Source: Nostoc sp. PCC 7107
GTDB taxonomy: Bacteria; Cyanobacteriota; Cyanobacteriia; Cyanobacteriales; Nostocaceae
Direction: 5' to 3'
DNA: 64,000 bases
Assembly (NCBI RefSeq): GCF_000316625.1
Contig: NC_019676.1
Coordinates: 3,862,501-3,926,500 of the forward strand
A model generated the notes under the pieces. That model made no database searches. It saw only the letters and a program-made list of their open reading frames with translations, and was not told the DNA's origin. Made by a program: the position numbers and the translations under genes. Below, one piece after another: positions 18,150 through 26,724 of this stretch; position 1 is the stretch's first letter, and each line of letters begins with the position of its first letter.

Positions 18150-18212
18150 TTTTATTGGTTTGTTGACTTTGCTGTTTTTTTAAAGACTACTCTACCTAAA
18201 TTTAGAAAGGAA

Positions 18213-18620
18213 ATGCTCATGAATTTTAAGAATGTATTTGAACTTAATCAAATTAGGAGTGAAATTGCTTTCCAAAAAGCAATCAAGCTTTGGCAATCAG
18301 AACCTAAAGTTTTTGGTATCGATTGTCCACATTGCTACTCATTGAACTTCAAAAAATACAGCTTTGAACAAGGTAAGCAACGGTATATATGTAAGGATTG
18401 CAAACGTCGATTTAATGAAAGACCACACTTTGAATGCAACTGTATAATACCAGGGAAAAGTACGCTATGTCACAATTGTCCTCGGTTTCAGCAGTTTCTG
18501 GAAATTATGCGTCAATATATTGACGAGCTACGAGAACTGAGTATGGAAGAACTACAGAGTTTAAGTCAGCAGCAGTCGTTAGAAGTTAGTGGTTCCTGTA
18601 GTTTGCTTCCAAATGATTGA
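18213..18620 (+). CDS. Zinc-ribbon protein (InsA/transposase-DNA-binding-like)
   Basis: 135 residues. The middle has CPHC followed by YICKDC (residues ~48-75), the zinc ribbon seen at the start of IS1-type InsA and other transposase accessory proteins, and then a second Cys set (FECNC, LCHNC). The rest is helical and Leu/Glu/Gln rich. No catalytic domain is present. An AAAGGAA ribosome-binding site precedes the ATG at 18213; ATG 18219 is equally possible. It follows the serine recombinase closely, so it may be a DNA-binding partner or directionality factor, which is inference only. Confidence 0.6.
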   Translation: MLMNFKNVFELNQIRSEIAFQKAIKLWQSEPKVFGIDCPHCYSLNFKKYSFEQGKQRYICKDCKRRFNERPHFECNCIIPGKSTLCHNCPRFQQFLEIMRQYIDELRELSMEELQSLSQQQSLEVSGSCSLLPND

Positions 18621-18621
18621 T

Positions 18622-18753
18622 TTAAAACACTGTAGGTTCAATATTTAGTTGCTCTTGTAGTGGGCTTAATTCTTTTGGTTTCTCAGTTATACCCCAGGAT
18701 CTGCCATCGCAATCTTTTAAGTGCGATATGTATGAATTAGCACGCGCGAACAT
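18622..18753 (-). CDS. Possible small gene, 43 aa
   Basis: A short minus-strand frame from ATG 18753 to TAA 18622 reads MFARANSYISHLKDC, then a mixed polar segment with KPKELSPLQEQLNIEP. The composition looks protein-like and it lies back to back (tail to tail) with the zinc-ribbon gene. No family is recognised and no clear ribosome-binding site is seen. It may be chance. Confidence 0.3.
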   Translation of the reverse strand: MFARANSYISHLKDCDGRSWGITEKPKELSPLQEQLNIEPTVF

Positions 18754-19004
18754 AACTAGTAACTAGGATTAATATTTCCTCCATCTTATCTTGTTTACTA
18801 AATATTACAGAATGTTAATAACAGGGGGACAAATTGCAAGATTAACAAGTCTATTTTGTAAAAAAATCACAAAGCAATTATCTCACCTCTGTGTATTTCA
18901 AAAAATGGAATACTCGTCTTAACTGAAATAATAGATAGTTCATTTTTTGCCCCTTCAGTTCCGCTATCTAAACTACTTCTAACATTTTGTTCTATCAAAA
19001 TATT

Positions 19005-19032
19005 TTCATTACAAGTAGATGCTTGTAATGAA
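19005..19032. terminator. Terminator-like hairpin, 11-bp stem
   Basis: TTCATTACAAG (19005-19015) and CTTGTAATGAA (19022-19032) form a perfect 11-bp stem with a 6-base loop, followed by CAAAAAAATTTT. It lies in the 330-bp gap 18754-19083 that otherwise holds only AT-rich DNA. It could end transcription from either side of the recombinase region. Confidence 0.5.
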
Positions 19033-19083
19033 CAAAAAAATTTTGAACTTTCGCTATCCTCATATTAACTAACAATGGTGCTT

Positions 19084-19212
19084 ATGTCTTACGAATCTTG
19101 GTCACAAGTTGTAATTCGCACAGTGCTGGAATGGGAAAAATGTAAAGCCGAGTTACAATCTATCTCGGCTATTCCAGAACGAAAAACAAAATCCAAAAAC
19201 AAAACTGCTTAG
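19084..19212 (+). CDS. Possible small gene, 42 aa, overlapping the 3' end of xisF
   Basis: ATG 19084 to TAG 19210-19212. The peptide begins MSYESWSQVVIRTVLEWEK and ends in a Lys-rich tail (ERKTKSKNKTA). Its last four bases overlap the last four bases of the convergent xisF gene. The first half is a plausible amphipathic helix. It might be a small recombination accessory protein, but no family is recognised. Confidence 0.35.
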   Translation: MSYESWSQVVIRTVLEWEKCKAELQSISAIPERKTKSKNKTA

Positions 19213-20753
19213 TAACGATACTCAATGGCTGTAATGAAGTTGCCATCTACACATATTTTTTTGACGCAGCCATTGAGTATTAATCGTTTGTCTTGGGGTT
19301 GAAGTCCTTGCCAGTAACTTTTATTAGCAAAAGCCTGTATAATTCGTTCCTTAGCAATTAGGGATTCTTTGGCTGCATTATGTGTTGTTCCAAGTGCGAT
19401 CGCAATCTGTTCTTTGAGATCATTTTTTATTTGCTCAATAGCTGAACTTGGTGGCAAAGTTTCCAATGTATTCAGCGATGCACGCAGAGTTTTTACTTCT
19501 GCTGGTTCCTCTATAGGAACTTGCTCATCTGTGTCAACTAAGTTCGCTAACCGTCCAGCTTCTTTAGCTAAGAAATCTACTACTTGGATATCCAATATTT
19601 TGGATGAAATCATATTTTTATTGCCACAGTTGCCAGCTTTATACAAACGGCACTGAAAATAATAGATAGCTTCTCCACTTTTATTTACCCGTTTTGCATG
19701 GCGCGTCATTGAACCACCACAATGACTGCATTTGATTAAATTAGAAAACGGGTTTACTTCGTTCTCTTCTCTGGAAGCCCATCGGTTATTGCGGTTTTCT
19801 CTGATAATCTGTTTTACTCGTTCGTGTTCGTCGTAAGTGATAATTGCCTCATCGTCGTGGGTTCCCCATTTTACCTTCCACTCGTCAAAGTGTTTGCGTT
19901 TTCCCTTTGATTTAACGTAAGTATCATAAGGTAAACCCCCTGCGTAAACGGGGTTGACTAATAATGCTTTTAAACCTGCGATCGACCATCTCAGCCCAGA
20001 CCAAGGATAACGTAAGGGATGGTTAACTTTATTTGGTGTAAAGACAATTTTATCTAAGTCATCGTCGTTGACTATCCGTGAAGATGTTTCTGGTTTGTTC
20101 CAATCAAAGGCTTTTGTTTCTATCCCAAAATCTGAATGCAGTTTACGCACAGTTGCTGCTACCGAACCGCACTCAAAAAAAGTGTTAAAAATATGTCTTG
20201 CCAGATCAGATACCGTTAGTTCTGTGCGTTCTTCTAACAAGCAAACGCATGGTGAGTCATCGCAGACATATTTATCTTTGTGGATACGATATCCCAATGG
20301 GGCAACTCGGTGACTTTTTCCTTGATTTACCCGATGACGACGTTCACTTTTTAACCTTTCCGTCACCATTCTGACCTCAAATTTGGCAGCTGCAAGTAAC
20401 ATATCTATTGTTAATTCCCCGCCCAGGCTATCAGGGTCAACTCCTTGATCTAAGGCTATGAGTTTAATTCCCTTAGAGCGCAATACCTCCAACAATGAAT
20501 AAAACAACCGCGATGATGAACCAATCCGGTCAATCCGGGTAAATTGCAGAGCTTTTACCTTACCCTTTGACGATATCTTCAAATCATTAATTAATTGTTG
20601 TAACCCTTCCCTGACTTCAGTTGTCCGCGACTGAATATCCCAGTATACTTTGGAACATCCTGCACTACGCAAGCGTTCTATTTGCTTACGCAACGCACCT
20701 TTATCTGTTTGCTGCTCCTCACCGCTGACTCTAGCGTAACCCCAAATTTCCAT
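19209..20753 (-). CDS. xisF: XisF-type serine recombinase, excises the fdxN element
   Basis: 514 residues, the length of XisF in Anabaena sp. PCC 7120. The catalytic domain begins MEIWGYARVSGEEQ with the nucleophile at Ser10, followed by FTRIDRIGSSS and the long helix FEVRMVTERLKSERRHR. A recombinase domain follows (APLGYRI, then LKALLVNPVYAG), then a zinc ribbon (IKCSHCGG, QCRLYKAGNCGN) and a Leu-rich end. In Anabaena, XisF with XisH and XisI removes the fdxN element in heterocysts. Only 48 bp lies between its start codon and the TATTC junction, so the gene sits at the very edge of the element and reads inward. XisH and XisI are not seen in this window. Confidence 0.92.
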   Translation of the reverse strand: MEIWGYARVSGEEQQTDKGALRKQIERLRSAGCSKVYWDIQSRTTEVREGLQQLINDLKISSKGKVKALQFTRIDRIGSSSRLFYSLLEVLRSKGIKLIALDQGVDPDSLGGELTIDMLLAAAKFEVRMVTERLKSERRHRVNQGKSHRVAPLGYRIHKDKYVCDDSPCVCLLEERTELTVSDLARHIFNTFFECGSVAATVRKLHSDFGIETKAFDWNKPETSSRIVNDDDLDKIVFTPNKVNHPLRYPWSGLRWSIAGLKALLVNPVYAGGLPYDTYVKSKGKRKHFDEWKVKWGTHDDEAIITYDEHERVKQIIRENRNNRWASREENEVNPFSNLIKCSHCGGSMTRHAKRVNKSGEAIYYFQCRLYKAGNCGNKNMISSKILDIQVVDFLAKEAGRLANLVDTDEQVPIEEPAEVKTLRASLNTLETLPPSSAIEQIKNDLKEQIAIALGTTHNAAKESLIAKERIIQAFANKSYWQGLQPQDKRLILNGCVKKICVDGNFITAIEYRY

Positions 20754-20801
20754 AACAACGCATAGATACGACTTTCAATTATATTTGATAACTAATACTT
20801 C

Positions 20802-20861
20802 TATTCTCAGAAATTCTCTGAACAATTGCAAAAGCATCAGGGTGAAATCCTAGGGGTATAA
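20802..20861 (+). pseudogene. fdxN: 3' fragment of fdxN (bacterial-type ferredoxin), interrupted by element
   Basis: Nineteen codons in frame from the TATTC core to TAA 20859-20861 read YSQKFSEQLQKHQGEILGV, the known type of FdxN C-terminus. The Fe-S cluster-binding part is absent here and must lie on the far side of the element beside nifB. After XisF recombination at TATTC the gene would be whole again and would read straight into nifS, whose ATG is only two bases after the fdxN stop. FdxN is a small 2[4Fe-4S] ferredoxin of the nifB-fdxN-nifS-nifU operon. Confidence 0.88.
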
Positions 20862-20863
20862 GA

Positions 20864-22066
20864 ATGAGCGTCATTTATCTAGACAATAATGCGACTACTA
20901 AGGTAGACCCACAAGTCGTAGAGGCAATGATGCCCTACTTAACCGAGTATTACGCCAACCCCTCAAGTATGCACACCTTTGGCGGGCAACTGGGTAAAGC
21001 TGTGAAAATAGCCAGAGAACAATTAGCAGCCCTCCTCGGTGCAGATGAATCAGAAATTGTCTTTACCAGTTGTGGAACAGAGGGAGATAACGCCGCCATT
21101 CGCGCCGCTTTATTAGCCCAGCCAGAAAAACGCCACATCATCACCACCCAAGTAGAACACCCAGCGGTGCTGAATGTCTGCAAGCAACTGGAAACCCAAG
21201 GTTACAGTGTTACTTATCTGTCGGTGAATGGCCAAGGACAGTTGGATTTAGATGAACTAGAAGCCTCACTGACAGGTAACACCGCCTTGGTAAGCATCAT
21301 GTATGCTAACAACGAGACAGGCACAATTTTCCCAATTGAGCAAATTGGGTTGCGAGTTAAAGAAAGCGGCGCTCTGTTCCACGTCGATGCAGTGCAAGCA
21401 GTGGGTAAGATTCCCCTGAATATGAAGACCAGCACAGTAGATATGTTAACGATGTCTGGTCACAAAATCCACGCACCTAAAGGTATTGGCGCGTTGTATG
21501 TGCGTCGGGGTGTGAGATTCCGTCCTTTACTGCTTGGTGGACACCAAGAACGTGGTCGTCGCGCGGGTACAGAGAATGTACCGGGAATTGTGGCTTTAGG
21601 TAAAGCAGCAGAATTAGAACTGCTACATTTAGAAGCAGCAAGGGAGAGAGAAAGACAGTTGCGCGATCGCCTAGAACAAACTTTACTCGCTAAAATTCCT
21701 GATTGTGAAGTTAACGGCGATACGAAGAACAGATTGCCCAACACCACCAACATCGGTTTTAAATATATCGAAGGTGAAGCAATTTTGCTGTTGTTAAACA
21801 AATACGGTATCTGTGCTTCATCTGGTTCTGCTTGCACCTCCGATTCACTTGAACCATCCCACGTTCTCCGGGCAATGGGTTTACCATACACTACCTTACA
21901 TGGTTCCATTCGCTTCAGTCTTTGTCGCTACACCACCGACGCTGAAATAGATCGCGTCATTGAAGTCATGCCCGATATTGTAGAACGTCTCCGCGCTTTG
22001 TCACCATTCAAAAACGACGACGCGGGTTGGTTGCAATCTCAAGAACAAACACTAGCACATCGTTAA
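20864..22066 (+). CDS. nifS: NifS cysteine desulfurase
   Basis: 400 residues. A PLP enzyme that takes sulfur from L-cysteine and passes it as persulfide to NifU for nitrogenase Fe-S clusters. PLP-binding Lys201 lies in MSGHKIHAPKG, after the substrate-site HVDAVQAVGK; the active-site Cys324 lies in SSGSACTSDSLEPSH. The gene opens with the usual MSVIYLDNNATT. It begins two bases after the fdxN stop, so in vegetative cells it is cut off from the nifB promoter by the fdxN element, and excision should restore the operon. nifU follows after 101 bp with heptamer repeats. Confidence 0.97.
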   Translation: MSVIYLDNNATTKVDPQVVEAMMPYLTEYYANPSSMHTFGGQLGKAVKIAREQLAALLGADESEIVFTSCGTEGDNAAIRAALLAQPEKRHIITTQVEHPAVLNVCKQLETQGYSVTYLSVNGQGQLDLDELEASLTGNTALVSIMYANNETGTIFPIEQIGLRVKESGALFHVDAVQAVGKIPLNMKTSTVDMLTMSGHKIHAPKGIGALYVRRGVRFRPLLLGGHQERGRRAGTENVPGIVALGKAAELELLHLEAARERERQLRDRLEQTLLAKIPDCEVNGDTKNRLPNTTNIGFKYIEGEAILLLLNKYGICASSGSACTSDSLEPSHVLRAMGLPYTTLHGSIRFSLCRYTTDAEIDRVIEVMPDIVERLRALSPFKNDDAGWLQSQEQTLAHR

Positions 22067-22070
22067 TTAG

Positions 22071-22131
22071 GTTACAGGTTACAGGGAAAAGGAAATAGAT
22101 AATTTATCACCTGTCACCTATCACCTATCAC
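22071..22131. repeat. Heptamer tandem repeats between nifS and nifU
   Basis: GTTACAG occurs twice in a row (22071-22084) and a second set of TTATCAC, CTGTCAC, CTATCAC, CTATCAC runs 22104-22131. These are STRR-type heptamers found between genes of heterocystous cyanobacteria. Their placement in a nif spacer may affect mRNA processing or simply reflect neutral expansion. Confidence 0.75.
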
Positions 22132-22167
22132 CTCTCTCCATTCAGCACTCGGAACTCGGAACTTAAT

Positions 22168-23088
22168 ATGTGGGACTACACCGAAAAAGTATTAGAACTG
22201 TTTTACGATCCCAAGAATCAGGGAGTCATTGAAGAAACCAGCGAACCTGGAGTTAAGGTTGCAACGGGAGAAGTCGGCAGTATTTCTTGTGGTGATGCCC
22301 TCAGACTGCACCTAAAAGTAGAAGTAGAATCTGATAAAATTCTTGATGCTCGCTTCCAAACCTTTGGTTGTACTAGTGCGATCGCTTCTTCTAGCGCATT
22401 GACCGAAATGGTTAAAGGTTTAACTCTAGATGAAGCCCTGAAGGTATCTAACAAAGACATTGCCAATTACCTCGGCGGCTTACCTGAAGCCAAAATGCAC
22501 TGCTCAGTTATGGGTCAAGAAGCCCTAGAAGCGGCAATCTATAACTATCGTGGTATTCCTCTGGCTGCCCATGACGACGATGACGAAGGTGCTTTAATTT
22601 GCTCCTGCTTTGGAATCAGCGATACTAAGATTCGCCGTGTGGTGAAAGAAAATAACCTCACCAGTGCGGAGCAGGTAACAAATTATGTCAAAGCTGGCGG
22701 CGGATGCGGTTCCTGTTTAACAAAAATTGATGATATTATTAAGGAAGTTAAACAAGAAGTCGCTACAGCTAGTAAAAACGGCAATAACGGCAAACAAAAT
22801 CCAGAAATTCTTAACTCTGGTCAGATAGCCACAAAACCACTGACCAACGTCCAAAAGATTGCTCTAATTCAAAAAGTTCTTGACGAAGAAGTCAGACCAG
22901 TCTTAATCGCTGACGGTGGAGATGTAGAACTGTACGACATAGAAGGAAACACCGTTAAAGTCATCCTACAAGGTGCTTGTGGTTCATGTTCTAGCAGCAC
23001 CGCTACTCTGAAAATAGCGATTGAATCCAGACTGCGCGATCGCATCAGCAAAGACATAGTAGTCCAAGCAGTTGAGCCACAATTCTAA
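22168..23088 (+). CDS. nifU: NifU Fe-S cluster scaffold protein
   Basis: 306 residues with the full three-domain NifU layout. Residues 1-~125 are the IscU-like scaffold with Cys41 (GSISCGDAL), a Cys in TFGCTSAIA and one in KMHCSVMG. Residues ~135-190 are the BFD-like [2Fe-2S] domain (LICSCFGIS, later GGGCGSCL). Residues ~225-300 are the Nfu domain with GACGSCSSS. It assembles clusters with sulfur from NifS and hands them to nitrogenase proteins. The linker is Asn/Gly/Lys rich. It lies in the nifS-nifU-glbN-nifH order. Confidence 0.97.
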   Translation: MWDYTEKVLELFYDPKNQGVIEETSEPGVKVATGEVGSISCGDALRLHLKVEVESDKILDARFQTFGCTSAIASSSALTEMVKGLTLDEALKVSNKDIANYLGGLPEAKMHCSVMGQEALEAAIYNYRGIPLAAHDDDDEGALICSCFGISDTKIRRVVKENNLTSAEQVTNYVKAGGGCGSCLTKIDDIIKEVKQEVATASKNGNNGKQNPEILNSGQIATKPLTNVQKIALIQKVLDEEVRPVLIADGGDVELYDIEGNTVKVILQGACGSCSSSTATLKIAIESRLRDRISKDIVVQAVEPQF

Positions 23089-23278
23089 ATATTTACCCAC
23101 AGCACAAATACACCCTAATGTGCATTAGCTAAGAACACAAAGTAGGATTTGACCGATACAATTGTCTTCTCATCAATGTTTGATTCCTACTAACAAAAGA
23201 CAGCTAACAGCACATAGGCAAAGATATTCAGCGCCTACCTGCAATTTCATTATCCAACACGCTTCAAAGGAAAAGGAT

Positions 23279-23638
23279 ATGAGTGCAACATTGTATGAAA
23301 AACTTGGCGGACAACCAACTATTGAGAAAATAGTTGATGATTTACACAAACGCATCGTCGCAGACAACACCCTCAAACCATTTTTCGCTAACACAGATAT
23401 GGCGAAACAACGGGCGCATCAAATTGCTTTCTTCTCTTTAATATTTGAAGGGCCAAAGCAATACACTGGTCGCCCAATGGACAAAACCCACACAGGTATG
23501 AGTCTACAGGAACAACACTTTGATGCGATCGCCAAGCATCTAACTGGCGCTATGTCCGTAGCTGGAGTATCCGCAGACGACACCAAAGCTGCATTAGATC
23601 GCGTTGCATCCTTGAAGGGCGCTATTTTGAACAAATAA
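23279..23638 (+). CDS. glbN: Cyanoglobin, group I truncated haemoglobin
   Basis: 119 residues from ATG 23279, which has a purine-rich ribosome-binding site (AAAGGAAAAGG); the longer frame from TTG 23162 is not needed. Opening MSATLYEKLGGQPTIEKIVDDLHKRI, then FFANTDMAKQRAHQIAFFSLIFEGPKQYTGRPMDKTHTGM and FDAIAKHLTGAM match TrHbN/cyanoglobin; the proximal His lies in DKTHTGM/QEQHFDAIAKHL. In Nostoc commune glbN has this same place between nifU and nifH and is made under nitrogen limitation with low oxygen. It binds O2 tightly and may scavenge or deliver it near the membrane to protect nitrogenase. Confidence 0.93.
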   Translation: MSATLYEKLGGQPTIEKIVDDLHKRIVADNTLKPFFANTDMAKQRAHQIAFFSLIFEGPKQYTGRPMDKTHTGMSLQEQHFDAIAKHLTGAMSVAGVSADDTKAALDRVASLKGAILNK

Positions 23639-23818
23639 TTAGGACTAACCTAAATCAAGTTCTACCTAGTACAAGACGGCGTAAATAAAGCCACTATCTG
23701 AAAAAGATAAAAAGCTTACAAAATAAGCATTCTCTCTTTTGACTTTTGACTTTTGCCTTTTTGTACTAGTGTTCCCCGCTTCTCCAGATTATGGCGTATT
23801 TGTAAAGTGTGTAATTCC

Positions 23819-23849
23819 TTTGTCATTTGTGTTTTATGCAAATGACAAA
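23819..23849. promoter_or_regulatory. Hairpin in glbN-nifH spacer, 11-bp perfect stem
   Basis: TTTGTCATTTG (23819-23829) pairs with CAAATGACAAA (23839-23849) around a 9-base loop. It lies about 190 bp before nifH in a 398-bp gap (23639-24036). It could end part of the nifU-glbN transcript or block 3' decay; in other Anabaena strains nifH mRNA 5' ends are known to come from processing in this spacer. No coding region is seen in the gap. Confidence 0.55.
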
Positions 23850-23930
23850 GACTAAATAAAATTTTAACCCCGAATCATTATGACACCAATATCCACCAAT
23901 TTTGCTGTAGAGCGATCGCCCCCGGCGTGT

Positions 23931-23942
23931 GCCTAAACAGGC
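23931..23942. promoter_or_regulatory. Small GC-rich stem-loop near the expected nifH mRNA 5' end
   Basis: GCCT-aaac-AGGC at 23931-23942, flanked by further GC-rich paired bases (GGCG before, GGCG/CGCC after a HIP1 site at 23912-23919). It lies about 100 bases before the nifH ATG, where processed nifH transcripts begin in related strains. A stem-loop at a 5' end can protect mRNA. Function here is inferred from position. Confidence 0.4.
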
Positions 23943-24009
23943 GGCGTTCTACAAACCCCTCACAGCCATAGCTCAACAGGCGTGAGATTCTCAAACTCAT
24001 ACCCACTAA

Positions 24010-24924
<915 letters not shown>

Positions 24925-24952
24925 TTAATTCCCTAATTAGGAGACCAGGAAA

Positions 24953-24987
24953 GTATGAAGTGTGAAGTGTGAAGTATGAAGTATGAA
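24953..24987. repeat. Heptamer tandem repeat between nifH and nifD, five units
   Basis: Five heptamers in a row: GTATGAA, GTGTGAA, GTGTGAA, GTATGAA, GTATGAA, followed by pyrimidine-rich imperfect repeats up to about 25075. An STRR-type array in the 177-bp nifH-nifD spacer. The purine-rich array and the later pyrimidine-rich stretch could pair in the mRNA and set the level of nifD relative to nifH, which is a guess. Confidence 0.8.
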
Positions 24988-25101
24988 ATCTACAATCTTT
25001 CATCTTTTAAACTTCAGCTTTGATCCTTTAGCATTCAGGCTTCATCCTTCTCCTCTCCCTCATCCCTTTTCCCCCATCCGTAACAGAAACCGAGGCAGAC
25101 T

Positions 25102-26544
25102 ATGACACCTCCCGAAAACAAGAATCTTGTAGAAGAAAATAAGGAACTTATTCAAGAAGTTCTGAAAGCTTATCCCGAAAAATCTCGCAAAAAGCGCGAA
25201 AAACACCTCAACGTCCACGAAGAAAACAAGTCTGATTGCGGCGTTAAGTCTAACATCAAATCCATTCCTGGTGTAATGACCGCCCGTGGTTGTGCTTACG
25301 CAGGTTCTAAAGGTGTGGTTTGGGGCCCTATTAAGGACATGATCCACATCAGCCACGGCCCAGTAGGTTGCGGTTACTGGTCTTGGTCTGGTCGTCGTAA
25401 CTACTATGTAGGTATCACAGGTATCAACTCCTTTGGTACCATGCACTTCACCTCCGACTTCCAAGAACGTGACATCGTATTCGGTGGTGACAAAAAACTC
25501 ACCAAAATCATCGACGAACTAGAAATTCTCTTCCCTTTAAACCGTGGTATCTCCATTCAGTCTGAATGTCCCATCGGTCTAATTGGGGATGACATCGAAG
25601 CTGTAGCTAAAAAAGCTTCTAAGCAATATGGTAAACCAGTTGTACCCCTACGTTGCGAAGGTTTCCGTGGTGTATCTCAGTCTTTAGGACACCACATTGC
25701 TAACGACGCTATCCGTGACTGGATTTTCCCTGAATATGACAAGCTCAAAAAAGACAACAAACTTGACTTCGAGCCAAGCCAATATGATGTAGCCCTAATC
25801 GGTGACTACAACATCGGTGGTGATGCTTGGGCCAGCCGGATGTTGTTAGAAGAAATGGGCTTGCGCGTTGTTGCTCAGTGGTCTGGTGACGGTACACTGA
25901 ACGAGTTGATTCAAGGCCCTGCTGCTAAATTAGTTCTGATCCACTGCTACCGTTCTATGAACTACATCTGCCGTAGTTTGGAAGAACAATACGGTATGCC
26001 TTGGATGGAATTCAACTTCTTCGGCCCGACCAAGATTGCTGCATCTTTACGTGAAATTGCCGCTAAATTTGACTCTAAGATTCAAGAAAACGCTGAGAAA
26101 GTTATCGCTAAGTACACACCAGTGATGAATTCGGTACTTGAAAAGTATCGTCCTCGCTTGGAAGGTAACACCGTAATGCTGTACGTAGGTGGTCTACGTC
26201 CTCGTCACGTTGTTCCCGCTTTTGAAGACTTGGGTATCAAAGTTGTCGGTACAGGCTACGAATTCGCTCACAACGACGACTACAAACGTACCGCCCACTA
26301 TATCGATAACGCCACCATCATTTACGATGACGTTACCGCCTACGAATTCGAGGAATTCGTTAAAGCTAAGAAGCCTGATTTAATCGCTTCCGGTATTAAA
26401 GAGAAGTACGCCTTCCAAAAGATGGGTCTTCCCTTCCGTCAAATGCACTCTTGGGATTACTCCGAACTTAGCGACGGGGTGCAGATGTCAGACGAGGTAA
26501 GGATTTTTCCTGGCGGAAGAAAAAAGAGTCTATTTTTAGTCTAA
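25102..26544 (+). CDS. nifD: Nitrogenase MoFe protein alpha chain, 5' part of nifD interrupted by the nifD element
   Basis: Codons 1-454 are true NifD; after the repeat at 26454-26464 the frame runs 26 codons into the element and stops at 26544. P-cluster ligands Cys64, Cys90 and Cys156 and both FeMo-cofactor ligands Cys282 ([10 protein letters not shown]) and His449 (RQMHSWDYS) are all in this part, so only the final ~43 residues are missing. Joining base 26453 to 35029 gives 1,494 bp, in frame, 497 residues. In vegetative cells the split gene can make only the 480-residue form. NifD with NifK forms the N2-reducing tetramer. Confidence 0.97.
   Translation: MTPPENKNLVEENKELIQEVLKAYPEKSRKKREKHLNVHEENKSDCGVKSNIKSIPGVMTARGCAYAGSKGVVWGPIKDMIHISHGPVGCGYWSWSGRRNYYVGITGINSFGTMHFTSDFQERDIVFGGDKKLTKIIDELEILFPLNRGISIQSECPIGLIGDDIEAVAKKASKQYGKPVVPLRCEGFRGVSQSLGHHIANDAIRDWIFPEYDKLKKDNKLDFEPSQYDVALIGDYNIGGDAWASRMLLEEMGLRVVAQWSGDGTLNELIQGPAAKLVLIHCYRSMNYICRSLEEQYGMPWMEFNFFGPTKIAASLREIAAKFDSKIQENAEKVIAKYTPVMNSVLEKYRPRLEGNTVMLYVGGLRPRHVVPAFEDLGIKVVGTGYEFAHNDDYKRTAHYIDNATIIYDDVTAYEFEEFVKAKKPDLIASGIKEKYAFQKMGLPFRQMHSWDYSELSDGVQMSDEVRIFPGGRKKSLFLV
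26454..26464 (+). repeat. nifD element left recombination site (GGATTACTCCG)
   Basis: The 11-base direct repeat GGATTACTCCG, identical to the copy at 35029-35039 and to the repeat known for XisA sites in Anabaena. It lies in the codons for Trp-Asp-Tyr-Ser of NifD. The flanking bases differ, so identity is exactly 11 bp. Confidence 0.95.
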
Positions 26545-26724
26545 ATGCAGGTTGTAGGGTTATCTAAGAACAATATATTTTTGCGACTTTAGATAATATA
26601 ACTTTTATGGGGTATGGTTTTCAGGTTTTGGTTGGATTTTGGTTAGATGAAAACTGTAAAATAAAACACTATTTTGATTGATAATTATTTAGATTAATGT
26701 GGGGTGATCGCTTAAATAGAATAA

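Larger units (their letters stand above)
1..20806. mobile_element. Right-hand portion of an fdxN-type excision element (left end outside window)
   Basis: The boundary is the pentamer TATTC at 20802-20806, the core known for fdxN elements, directly followed by the last codons of fdxN. xisF lies beside it on the inner side. Neither nifB nor the 5' part of fdxN occurs between 1 and 20,801, so everything to the left is inferred to be element cargo: lasso-like cluster, polysaccharide genes, IS remnants, an IS4 element and a second recombinase. The Anabaena PCC 7120 element is more than 50 kb, so a long one is not surprising. If the strain had a rearrangement here, part of the left DNA could be ordinary chromosome. 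Confidence 0.7.

Noticed and set aside
23162-23278. Upstream extension of the cyanoglobin frame
   Set aside because: The globin fold starts at MSATLYEKLGG at 23279 with a good ribosome-binding site; the earlier TTG start adds unrelated residues.
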